Origin: an uncultured Chloroflexota bacterium
GTDB taxonomy: Bacteria > Chloroflexota > Dehalococcoidia > UBA2247 > RBG-13-53-26
Direction of reading: 5' to 3'
NCBI GenBank assembly: GCA_937860285.1
Contig: CALMBS010000250.1
Span: 1 to 5,518, forward strand
DNA length: 5,518 nt
Shown: positions 1-5,211 of the stretch, one piece after another
How the letters are laid out: every line of letters starts with the position of its first letter
Position numbering within the stretch: position 1 is the first letter of the stretch
The notes under the pieces: model-generated
What the model saw: only the letters and a program-made list of their open reading frames with translations
Told to the model about the DNA's origin: nothing
The model's database searches: none
Made by a program: the position numbers and the translations under genes

Positions 1-329
1 ACGATCCGCTCAGTGATGTACCATGGAACGGACTGATTGAGGTCGTCCAGTTTCTGGTTCTCTCCTTCATACACTCCCCTGGGGTAGTACTCGCTGATCC
101 ACTGACACCATCGGTGAAGCCAGAGCCGACCGCCACCAGCCATCTCCTCGTGCTTCCCGTGGGGATCGCCGACGAAGAAGAGGTGCGTGACAAAGCCCAG
201 GTCAGCCAGGACCCGCGAGAGGTTGGATATCCTCACCCCCAGGCCGCCCGCCAGCGAGTACGCGTCCGGGCCTTCAAATGAAAGGGTGACAAAAGTAGTG
301 TCCTCGGGAGTGATGGCTGCGGGCCTCAT
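1..329 (-). CDS. Glycosyltransferase, GT4/GT5-like, N-terminal part (truncated by window edge)
   Basis: The reading frame is open from an ATG at 329 to the window edge, giving 109 complete residues. The N-terminus holds the run SFEGPD (residues 17-22), then AGGLGVR (27-33) and THLFFVGDP (48-56), followed by LHRWCQWIS (71-79). A GGLG loop followed by a helix and a 'LADLGFVTHLFFVGDP' strand is the layout of the N-terminal Rossmann domain of glycogen-synthase-like glycosyltransferases, where the GGLG loop contacts the nucleotide-sugar phosphate. This is recalled family knowledge; donor and acceptor cannot be read here. The start is fixed by GGAGG six bases upstream (336-340). It lies 28 bases after the stop of the 201-aa gene and is probably transcribed with it from the promoter near 1000. 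The C-terminal nucleotide-sugar-binding domain lies outside the window. Confidence 0.88.
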   Translation of the reverse strand, partial: MRPAAITPEDTTFVTLSFEGPDAYSLAGGLGVRISNLSRVLADLGFVTHLFFVGDPHGKHEEMAGGGRLWLHRWCQWISEYYPRGVYEGENQKLDDLNQSVPWYITERI

Positions 330-335
330 TACTGG

Positions 336-340
336 CCTCC
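336..340 (-). promoter_or_regulatory. Ribosome binding site of the glycosyltransferase
   Basis: GGAGG on the minus strand with a 6-base spacer to the ATG at 329. It decides the start codon of the truncated glycosyltransferase. Confidence 0.75.
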
Positions 341-357
341 GTCCCTTCGTTGACCGG

Positions 358-963
358 TCAATGCAGGAACCCGGGGTCCCAGCAGATTGCCCAGGCTTGA
401 ATCATCTCTTTGACCAGAGACTCGTTCATTTGGCGTTTCCTGTCGATCAGAACCGGGTTTCTTTCGCTCAGCCGGATCAGCAGCCAGTCGTCTGACTTCT
501 CGCCTGATCCCTTGTCTATGGTCAGGGGACTGTTCGGGGGAATGCGTCTCTGGAGCTCCAACGCGGATAGTTTGGTCCAGCTCTTCCCGTCTCGCCCACC
601 GCCCTTGTTCACCGTGAAAAGGCCCTTCCGTCCGATCTTGAAATCCTTCTTCTTCGCTCGTCCCTGTGCCGTCCAGCCGTTTATGGTCAGCAAGTGACCA
701 TGACAGTCGGCCTCGCGTCTTTCCCAGACTTCGAATCGCCTTCTGGCCCCGTCAGTACTGTTGACGGCCTCCAGTTGAATGGCGTACTTGTACACGGAAG
801 GCTGCTCAGCAGCGTAACCTCGCACCGCTCTCTCACGCCAGTCGGTTATTACGATAGCGCCGATCTTCCCGACCTGTCTGGGACTGGACGTGCCATCCGC
901 ATGGGCCGGTTGTTCATCTATCCAGAACTTCCTTTCACAGTACGGGCAGACGATGGACCTCAC
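358..963 (-). CDS. Hypothetical protein of 201 aa with an N-terminal CPYC knuckle
   Basis: I do not recognise this family. The protein starts with GTG at 963 and ends with TGA at 358. Residues 6-9 are CPYC, a typical half of a zinc ribbon, but no second CxxC pair follows; the only later cysteines sit in ADCHGH and near the C-terminus (AICWDP). The rest is mixed alpha/beta in appearance, soluble, basic in the middle (GRAKKKDFKIGRKG) and without membrane segments or a signal peptide. The GTG start is supported by GGAGG four bases upstream; the overlapping ATG two bases earlier reads ATG-TGA and stops at once. A strong promoter lies just upstream. The gene precedes the glycosyltransferase by 28 bases, so a shared transcript is likely, but that does not define its function. 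Antisense frames over this gene look like shadows. Confidence 0.7.
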   Translation of the reverse strand: MRSIVCPYCERKFWIDEQPAHADGTSSPRQVGKIGAIVITDWRERAVRGYAAEQPSVYKYAIQLEAVNSTDGARRRFEVWERREADCHGHLLTINGWTAQGRAKKKDFKIGRKGLFTVNKGGGRDGKSWTKLSALELQRRIPPNSPLTIDKGSGEKSDDWLLIRLSERNPVLIDRKRQMNESLVKEMIQAWAICWDPGFLH

Positions 964-967
964 ATTA

Positions 968-972
968 CCTCC
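968..972 (-). promoter_or_regulatory. Ribosome binding site selecting a GTG start
   Basis: GGAGG on the minus strand, four bases before the GTG at 963. The local sequence GGAGGTAATGTGA also contains an ATG that is immediately followed by TGA, so only the GTG frame gives a protein. Confidence 0.65.
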
Positions 973-991
973 AAGTTACCTACGTTGCCCT

Positions 992-1020
992 ATACTAACC
1001 TATCCTTACCTATCAGTCAA
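992..1020 (-). promoter_or_regulatory. Sigma70-type promoter for the 201-aa gene and glycosyltransferase
   Basis: On the minus strand the -35 element TTGACT (1015-1020) is separated by exactly 17 bases from the -10 element TAGTAT (992-997). Both match the consensus at most positions. Transcription would start near 985, leaving a leader of about 20 bases that contains the ribosome binding site at 968-972. The spacer contains repeated AGGTA/AGGAT words but no clear operator palindrome. Confidence 0.65.
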
Positions 1021-1093
1021 GCCCCCCTGATTCCAAATGGAAAGGCGTACTGGTGGTATACACGCACAATCAGGACGCCCTGTTGATGGCAGA

Positions 1094-1156
1094 GGGAGGA
1101 CCTCCCGCCGAGGAATCGCCGGACTCTCGGACCGGAGCAGTTGTGCAGGGCACAAC
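1094..1156. repeat. Two short inverted repeats in the gene-free stretch 1021-1156
   Basis: The stretch between the promoter at 1020 and the recombinase remnant stop at 1157 has no supported gene. It holds GGGAGGACCTCCC (1094-1106; 6-bp arms, 1-base centre) and GTTGTGCAGGGCACAAC (1140-1156; 7-bp arms, 3-base loop). The second lies directly after the remnant's stop codon on the minus strand and could form an RNA hairpin, but no T-tract follows, so it is not a classical intrinsic terminator. It could equally be a protein-binding site. Confidence 0.45.
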
Positions 1157-1360
1157 TCAGGGGTTGCTCAGCAGCAAGGCCGTGACTTCACGAAGGCCCA
1201 ACGGCCGCGGAATATCAGCAGCCCCGTGTTTCACGCCGAGACCGACTCTCCCCCGTCTCCACCAGAAACACCGACGGGCCTCTGGAGAAGATTCCGGGGG
1301 CCCGTTTGCCAGGAGTACCCCTGAGCCTTCCCTGGCGGCCGCCACCTGGAAGACCGGGGC
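1157..1360 (-). pseudogene. Serine recombinase remnant, extreme C-terminal tail
   Basis: The minus-strand frame ending in TGA at 1157 reads PVFQVAAAREGSGVLL, then a proline/serine-rich stretch, then CFWWRRGRV and a leucine-rich end. The segment 'P-x-F-x-V/I-A-x-x-REGSGV-L' followed by a WWRRGRV tail is what I recall for the C-termini of large serine recombinases in Chloroflexota-type metagenome genomes. The matching preceding segment (TMLDAVYAD...VVAIK) lies about 1.04 kb away at 2400-2483 on the same strand in the right order. Upstream of residue PVF the frame loses resemblance. The catalytic resolvase domain is absent, so no activity is expected. Identification rests on recalled motifs only. 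Confidence 0.55.
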
Positions 1361-1417
1361 ACCGCAACTTGGGTCCCGGCAACATGACCTTGCCATAGCT
1401 CGGCTGACTGGGGGAGA

Positions 1418-1762
1418 ATGGAGCCTATGCAATTCCGCATCTCAGTGGTTGGCATGGACCAACAGTACCCTAGATGGCGCGAGATGGTTGGGATCTGCGA
1501 TTACCTGGGCATGGATCTGTCACAGCGTGACTATGGACCAGGTGTCGCCAAGCTGAACATGTACGTCATGATCAGCGCCCAGTCTGAAACTGGAATCGCA
1601 CGGCCTGTGAAGTACGGCAAAGCCGCGAGACTACTCGAGGTCACCTTCAACCTCAATGGAAGGGACGTCTGGCTGATTACCAGTCTTCACCGGTTCAGTA
1701 TCGTTGTGTGGTCTATCTGGCTCATTCCCTATTTGACCGGTCTTTTCGTCTCAATGAGGTGA
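1418..1762 (+). CDS. Hypothetical protein of 114 aa upstream of DUF6512
   Basis: I do not recognise this protein. The frame reads MQFRISVVG at its start (from a second ATG at 1427), then RWREMVGICDYLGMDL, GVAKLNMYVMISAQ and ARPVKYGKAARLLEV, an alpha/beta pattern with amphipathic strands and natural-looking codon use, unlike the shadow frames nearby. The last 28 residues (SLHRFSIVVWSIWLIPYLTG) are hydrophobic and may be a membrane anchor, or read-through into the leader of the next gene if the original C-terminus was lost. The start is uncertain: ATG 1418 follows GGGGGAG too closely, and ATG 1427 follows GGAG at 3 bases. It ends 17 bases before the DUF6512 gene in the same direction, so co-transcription is plausible. 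Both genes run opposite to everything else in the window. Confidence 0.5.
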   Translation: MEPMQFRISVVGMDQQYPRWREMVGICDYLGMDLSQRDYGPGVAKLNMYVMISAQSETGIARPVKYGKAARLLEVTFNLNGRDVWLITSLHRFSIVVWSIWLIPYLTGLFVSMR

Positions 1763-1779
1763 CAAGTAAGGGCGACGTC

Positions 1780-2355
1780 ATGAGCATAAAAGCCGAGAAT
1801 AGTTCGGAGCAAGCCAACATCTTCCGGTGGGAGATGTGGGGGATCCTGTTCATTGTGCTGTTGGGAGCCCTGCTGCACTTCACCTTTGAGTTCTCGGGCG
1901 GATGGAGACCTCTAGGCATAATATCGGCAGTTAATGAGAGCGTCTGGGAACACCTGAAATTGGCTTTCTGGCCGGCTCTTTTCTGGACTATCATCGAATG
2001 GCTGTGCTTGCGCCGGCCTAAGACGGACAACCATACCAATTTACTCCTTGCCAAGGCGGTCGGCGCCTATATAATGTCTGCCGTTATCGTCGTTATCTTC
2101 TACTCGTATACTGCTTTCACCGGGGACAGCATACTGGCAGTTGATCTGTCCTCTTTTGTGATTGCCATTGTCATTGGGCAATTCGTGAGCTATTGGTTGT
2201 GGCGCTCCCGGAGCTCTGCACAACCACCCACCTGGCTCGGGTTGGCCATGTTCACAATAGGTATCCTGCTATTCGCCATTTTCACGTTTTACCAGCCCCA
2301 CGTCGGTTTGTTTCAAGATTCGCCAACCGGAGGTTATGGGATATTGTCCAGGTGA
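1780..2355 (+). CDS. DUF6512 family integral membrane protein
   Basis: The 191-aa product matches what I recall of DUF6512 nearly end to end. Marks are HFTFEFSG (residues 33-40), SAVNESVWEHLKLAFWPALF (49-68) and the closing FTFYQPHVGLFQDSPTGGYG (168-187). About five hydrophobic segments are visible, near residues 19-37, 60-77, 91-112, 121-141 and 152-171, so it sits in the cytoplasmic membrane. The conserved Asn-Glu, Trp-Glu-His and terminal Pro-His / Thr-Gly-Gly-Tyr-Gly residues suggest a polar site at the membrane face. The family has no established function, so none is assigned. ATG 1780 is chosen because family similarity begins soon after it and AAGGG lies about seven bases upstream; the frame stays open back to an ATG at 1708, but that stretch overlaps the preceding ORF. 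It is the only clearly recognised plus-strand gene here and sits between two pieces of recombinase debris. Confidence 0.92.
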   Translation: MSIKAENSSEQANIFRWEMWGILFIVLLGALLHFTFEFSGGWRPLGIISAVNESVWEHLKLAFWPALFWTIIEWLCLRRPKTDNHTNLLLAKAVGAYIMSAVIVVIFYSYTAFTGDSILAVDLSSFVIAIVIGQFVSYWLWRSRSSAQPPTWLGLAMFTIGILLFAIFTFYQPHVGLFQDSPTGGYGILSR

Positions 2356-2399
2356 TGCCCATAGATTCCTACCGAAGGTGAGTTGACAGGATTAATGTG

Positions 2400-2483
2400 C
2401 TTGATGGCTACGACGCACCTGTCGTGGGTGTCAGCGTAGACGGCATCCAGCATGGTCAGGAGCAGCTTCCTTCTTTCGGTCAT
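2400..2483 (-). pseudogene. Serine recombinase remnant, segment preceding the C-terminal tail
   Basis: The minus-strand frame from an ATG at 2483 reads MTERRKLLLTMLDAVYADTH and continues to VVAIK. I recall 'RR-LL-TMLDAVYVDT...VAIKPKPAF' as the segment just before the C-terminal tail of large serine recombinases of Chloroflexota-type genomes. At 2399 similarity stops: the expected PKPAF is replaced by HINPVNSPSVG, and the frame ends with TAA at 2334, inside the antisense of the DUF6512 3' end. The tail that should follow is found at 1157-1360. No recognisable resolvase catalytic or coiled-coil region lies upstream. A GGGGG tract five bases before the ATG may be chance, although translation of a 49-aa peptide (2334-2483) is possible. 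Confidence 0.55.
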
Positions 2484-2547
2484 CTTGACCCCCTTGCGGC
2501 GCTGGCCAGAATGTGGACATCGCGGCGTCCAACGATGTGAGCCCTTC

Positions 2548-2658
2548 TCATCCGCTCCGCCCGACCCTTTGTGCCTGCCCGGCATAGTCAGCCGTACCCG
2601 GCGGCGGACCCAGCCTGGCGCCGCCGCTGGTGACGAAGACCTCAATCGCGTTGCTCAT
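2548..2658 (-). CDS. Small hypothetical ORF of 36 aa
   Basis: This short frame starts with ATG at 2658 and ends with TGA at 2548. It begins MSNAIEVFVTSGG and continues GARLGPPPGTADYAGQAQRV. I do not recognise a family. Support comes from a strong AGGAGGGAG ribosome binding site seven bases upstream and from its position 11 bases after the stop of the 52-aa membrane peptide, whose stop codon touches this binding site and suggests translational coupling. The abrupt RSG end and the recombinase remnant directly downstream suggest that it may be a truncated N-terminus of a longer protein. It could belong to the same decayed mobile element. Confidence 0.45.
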   Translation of the reverse strand: MSNAIEVFVTSGGARLGPPPGTADYAGQAQRVGRSG

Positions 2659-2669
2659 GACTCTCCCTC

Positions 2670-2828
2670 CTATTGAGCAGTTTCTGCGGCCAGCGCCATC
2701 CTTGGCTGCCTCGCACAGAGGGCAACGATCAGCCCGGCCACGCCGGCGGTCACTGCCCACAGCGTGAACATGTTGAGAGCGCTGGCCCAAGTGCTGAGTT
2801 CTATGGTCGTATCGAGCAGTCTGACCAT
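2670..2828 (-). CDS. Small single-pass membrane peptide of 52 aa
   Basis: The frame runs from ATG 2828 to TAG 2670 on the minus strand. Residues 1-20 are a polar to amphipathic stretch (MVRLLDTTIELSTWASALNM), followed by one transmembrane segment at about residues 20-41 (FTLWAVTAGVAGLIVALCA) and a short tail starting RQPR, which by the positive-inside rule suggests a cytoplasmic C-terminus. A GAGGAGGGAG ribosome binding site precedes the start by about seven bases. No family is recognised; the composition is compatible with holin-like, toxin-like or regulatory small membrane peptides, but nothing shows which. It is closely followed by the 36-aa ORF and then by recombinase debris, so a mobile-element origin is possible. 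An overlapping frame starting at 2880 (MTVERIKTGFKKRRE) is lysine/arginine-rich and less convincing. Confidence 0.55.
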   Translation of the reverse strand: MVRLLDTTIELSTWASALNMFTLWAVTAGVAGLIVALCARQPRMALAAETAQ

Positions 2829-2892
2829 TCTCGGACTCCCTCCTCTTCTTGAATCCCGTCTTGATCCTCTCGACTGTCATTATGAAAGCAGA

Positions 2893-2923
2893 ACTCCCCG
2901 GCTACATCTGTAAGCCGGGGAGT
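2893..2923. terminator. Strong GC-rich hairpin downstream of the SDR gene
   Basis: ACTCCCCGGCT (2893-2903) and AGCCGGGGAGT (2913-2923) form a perfect 11-bp stem with a 9-base loop. It lies about 90 bases past the stop of the SDR gene on the minus strand and 65 bases before the start of the 52-aa peptide. The minus-strand transcript continues with TCTGCTTTCAT, which is T-rich but not an uninterrupted T-tract, so it may terminate the DUF4386/SDR transcript only partly. Alternatively it could be a dispersed palindromic repeat or the end hairpin of an IS200/IS605-like element; no transposase is seen in the window. Confidence 0.55.
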
Positions 2924-3014
2924 CCGCTGTACGTTACTACTGATGGCTATCAGCCTGGTCTTCCTGCCAGGCCATCCGGTTACTCACTAACGCAGGGCAG
3001 GTGTGATATCCGAA

Positions 3015-3743
3015 TCATGACCATGCCTTGTTGTAGATGACAGGCATTTGCCCCCTCCACCTGGCCCACATGTCATCGTCAGTAACAAGATTAGCCATGA
3101 AATTGGCCACATTGATTCTGCTAGTCTTCCCTGCATTAAAGACTGCGCTTCTGGTCGGCGAGGAGTACACGGCGTACTCAGTGACCTCGCTTGCATCGAT
3201 CAGAGTGTCGGGACGAACTGCAGCCCACTGGATCGTTCCATCGCTCTGGCCTATCTCCACACGCAGATAGTCGGCAGCCCTCTCGTTGTCCAGATGAGGT
3301 GGCACCAGCAAACGGTTGAGCCCGATAACACACTTTTGGCCGAGTGAGACTCTTTCTGGGATATCACGGTTGCTGTTGGCAACTGTGTTCATGAGTACGA
3401 ATCTAACTGGCTTGACTGGCCTGTTTGCCTTGATGGCATTGCACAACCGGCGAGTGGCGTCGGTCACCAACATACGTGGGCGGCCGAAGATACCCTTGAG
3501 GTTCAGGTTGTGCCCCAGACACGAAGCCACAGCGTCACACCCATGGGTATACTCGGCCATCTCAGCGTCGCTGAGATCCAGAACAGCCGCGTGGATCATG
3601 GATAGGCTACTGTGGCTCCTGACATCCTCGGGCAGTCTGTCAGGCGATCGCACGATAACCCTTACGTTCAGGCCGAGATTCAGCAACTGCCTCACAAGTA
3701 ATCGACCTGTTGCGCCGCTTGCTCCAACTACAATCGCTTTCAT
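3015..3743 (-). CDS. NAD(P)-binding SDR-like protein (NmrA / atypical SDR)
   Basis: The 242-aa product opens with MKAIVVGASGATGRLLVRQL. GASGATG at residues 7-13 is the dinucleotide-binding loop of atypical short-chain dehydrogenases (NAD(P)H-binding, NmrA-like). The second strand ends in VRVIVRSPDRLP, where Arg32 suggests a preference for NADP(H). A third Rossmann strand with a following helix is visible (CDAVASCLGHNLN), and RFVLMNTVAN is the usual strand 5. The catalytic YxxxK pair of classical SDRs is absent, so it may be a reductase with an unusual active site or a redox sensor; the substrate is unknown. ATG 3743 is preferred because GAGGGAG lies about five bases upstream and homology starts there. 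An ATG at 3770 overlaps the DUF4386 stop as ATGA and would add nine residues. It follows the DUF4386 gene closely, so one transcript is likely. Confidence 0.92.
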   Translation of the reverse strand: MKAIVVGASGATGRLLVRQLLNLGLNVRVIVRSPDRLPEDVRSHSSLSMIHAAVLDLSDAEMAEYTHGCDAVASCLGHNLNLKGIFGRPRMLVTDATRRLCNAIKANRPVKPVRFVLMNTVANSNRDIPERVSLGQKCVIGLNRLLVPPHLDNERAADYLRVEIGQSDGTIQWAAVRPDTLIDASEVTEYAVYSSPTRSAVFNAGKTSRINVANFMANLVTDDDMWARWRGQMPVIYNKAWS

Positions 3744-3766
3744 AGGCACTCCCTCTTCGAGTATGC

Positions 3767-4489
3767 TCATTCAGTCCCGTCTAGTCCTGTCTTCGGAGGC
3801 AGGGAGGCGATTGCAGACGGATTGAATCCCTTGACTACCAGCCATACCGCCAAAACCATTTCCTCCACGCCTATCGGAATAGCCAAGATTACCTGGGCCG
3901 TAGACATAGGAGTGATGAGTCGGAACATAACCAACATGCTTGTGACTATCATCAACAGGATTCCAACAATACCCCAAGCTGATAGCCATCGCGGAACGAG
4001 CCTTGTTTGAAAGAATATCCAATAGTACATCAGTGCGCCCAGGCCAAAAGCCAGCAAACCCGCTACGTTGCCCATCCAGTCGCGTGCGGCCAGTAACAAC
4101 GCTCCTGATGTCTGAAAATACGATGAAGGCGGAGCTCCTGCTTGAGCGAATTCCCGGCTCAAGGTCGTGAGCAAGAGCAGGCTGACCACAACAGCAATTC
4201 CTAGCATTCCCTCGATGATTCTGAAGCCGACTGACCCAAGAGCGAGACCTTGACTGTGTTTCTTCAAAACCGGATACATGGAGACTGCAATACCGGCGCT
4301 CGCGGCTGCCGCAATGAAACGAAAGAGTGCTCCTACTGCTATTTTGGTCTCATTTGCCGAGATCCTAGTGAGATAGTCTGTAGCGTCTAAGGTCGATTTT
4401 GTGAAGACAGTACTCACCAACGCGGCGACCGTGGCAATTATGAATAGCACTCCGGCAATTATTGCGGTCTTTCTGTACGAATTCACCAT
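3767..4489 (-). CDS. DUF4386 family integral membrane protein
   Basis: The 240-aa product has six predicted membrane helices, near residues 9-30, 48-72, 86-110, 137-160, 167-190 and 196-220. These fit the DUF4386 family as I recall it, including the N-terminal SYRKTAIIAGVLFIIATV, ARDWMGNVAGLLAFGLGALMY in the middle and a WLVVKGFN end. It lies in the cytoplasmic membrane; the family has no proven function. ATG 4489 is chosen because GGAGG lies eight bases upstream and the first helix begins soon after; the frame is open to an ATG at 4549, but the added residues (GYGVGQAAQNNLAKTEVEQ) are polar and have no ribosome binding site. Its TGA is 23 bases before the preferred SDR start and overlaps an alternative SDR ATG as ATGA. 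Such closeness suggests co-translation with the oxidoreductase. Confidence 0.91.
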   Translation of the reverse strand: MVNSYRKTAIIAGVLFIIATVAALVSTVFTKSTLDATDYLTRISANETKIAVGALFRFIAAAASAGIAVSMYPVLKKHSQGLALGSVGFRIIEGMLGIAVVVSLLLLTTLSREFAQAGAPPSSYFQTSGALLLAARDWMGNVAGLLAFGLGALMYYWIFFQTRLVPRWLSAWGIVGILLMIVTSMLVMFRLITPMSTAQVILAIPIGVEEMVLAVWLVVKGFNPSAIASLPPKTGLDGTE

Positions 4490-4570
4490 CTGTTCCACCT
4501 CCGTTTTGGCTAGATTGTTCTGCGCTGCTTGACCAACTCCGTACCCCATTCTCCGCTTCGTTGAACTCTC

Positions 4571-5014
4571 TCATGAGGGTGTCTGTTTCAGTTCATCGGC
4601 AGGGCAGGGCGCAGCGCCAGTCCTGGCGGCCTCGAGGGAAACCCGCAGGACCTTCAGCAGCTTTTCCGGAGACTCATCCTTGCAGACGAAGGCATCTACG
4701 CCGGCAGACAGAGCCGCCTGCCGCATTTCGGGCCGGCTGCACAGCGCTACCACCCGGACCCGTGGGCAAACAGACCGCAGTTGCGGCAGGATCTCGCCCA
4801 CTTCCAGACCCGATAGGTCACAGTCGAGAAGGATGGCATCGGGGCAAGATACCCTTACCTGCTCCATCAACCCCCTGGCGCTGGCCACTGCGGTGTTCAC
4901 CGTCATTGCCTCGTCCTGCTCCAGCAACAACTTCAGGGCCGACCGCACCTTGGGGGTGGCGTCAGCCAGGACGACCCGCGCTACCCGTTTTTCTGCGTCC
5001 GGCCGGGCGTTCAT
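4571..5014 (-). CDS. Stand-alone response-regulator receiver (REC) domain protein
   Basis: The 147-aa product is a single CheY-like receiver domain. Strand 1 is RVVLADA (residues 13-19), strand 3 ends in the phosphoacceptor candidate Asp64 (AILLDCDLSGL), strand 4 is VRVVALCS (86-93) and the invariant Lys112 lies in FVCKDESPEKLL. Spacing and flanks resemble NarL/FixJ receivers, but the protein ends about 20 residues after the last helix with no helix-turn-helix, so it has no built-in DNA output. Two positions are unusual: the second acidic residue of the strand-1 pair is Ala19, and the switch Thr/Ser position seems to be Cys92. ATG 5014 is supported by GGAGG about six bases upstream and overlaps the preceding stop as ATGA; a further ATG at 5035 would add seven residues. 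The cognate kinase is not in the window. Confidence 0.91.
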   Translation of the reverse strand: MNARPDAEKRVARVVLADATPKVRSALKLLLEQDEAMTVNTAVASARGLMEQVRVSCPDAILLDCDLSGLEVGEILPQLRSVCPRVRVVALCSRPEMRQAALSAGVDAFVCKDESPEKLLKVLRVSLEAARTGAAPCPADELKQTPS

Positions 5015-5211
5015 CTGCCCACCTCCACACGGCATTTCGATCCGTTCCAGAGCGTCTCGGTCGAAATGAACCTCATCTCCGGTGCCAATGCCCTGACCAT
5101 ACCCTCCATCGGCTCGAGACAGTTCCGGCCCATGCGGAGCGTGGCGTCCACCAGCGCTGCTGCGCAGGTCAGTTGCAGAAACCCAACCTTCTCGTCGCCG
5201 TCCGTGGTCAA
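5011..5211 (-). CDS. Small hypothetical protein between membrane gene and receiver
   Basis: From a TTG at 5211 the frame gives 66 aa: VGFLQLTCAAALVDATLRMG, then NCLEPMEGMVRALAPEMRF, ending in ISTETLWNGSKCRVEVGR. The helical start followed by a beta-hairpin with a C-R-V-E-V ending vaguely recalls the C-terminal region of V4R / ATC-hydrolase-like small-molecule-binding domains, but the piece is too short to claim this. The three cysteines (16, 31, 60) could bind a ligand or metal. Its stop overlaps the receiver ATG as ATGA, which strongly supports co-translation. The start is uncertain: TTG 5211 overlaps the upstream stop as TTGA, yet AAGGAGG sits only one base before it; GTG or ATG codons further in (near residues 21 and 27) are alternatives. 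Confidence 0.55.
   Translation of the reverse strand: MTTDGDEKVGFLQLTCAAALVDATLRMGRNCLEPMEGMVRALAPEMRFISTETLWNGSKCRVEVGR

Noticed and set aside
694..1086. Plus-strand open frame of 130 codons
   Set aside because: It runs antisense to the 5' part of the 201-aa gene and across its promoter; no ribosome binding site and no recognisable motif.
1140..1156. Inverted repeat considered as an intrinsic terminator
   Set aside because: No T-tract follows on either strand, so only an inverted repeat is reported.
1053..1556. Plus-strand open frame of 167 codons
   Set aside because: It is antisense to the recombinase tail and then overlaps the better-supported 114-aa ORF; the composition is shadow-like.
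2374..2410. TTGACA on the plus strand as a promoter
   Set aside because: No acceptable -10 element at 16-18 bases and no plus-strand gene downstream.
2548..2880. Longer minus-strand frame of 110 codons from an ATG at 2880
   Set aside because: Two short frames with excellent ribosome binding sites explain the region better; the long frame is an Arg/His/Gln-rich shadow across the membrane peptide, though its last 36 codons are the same as the 36-aa ORF.
3316..3825. Plus-strand open frame of 169 codons
   Set aside because: It is antisense to the SDR gene, which has an unambiguous Rossmann motif and ribosome binding site.
4365..4574. Minus-strand frame whose ATG overlaps the receiver stop as ATGA
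   Set aside because: The overlap looks like translational coupling, but the frame (MREFNEAENG...) runs out of phase through the DUF4386 start and has no protein-like pattern.
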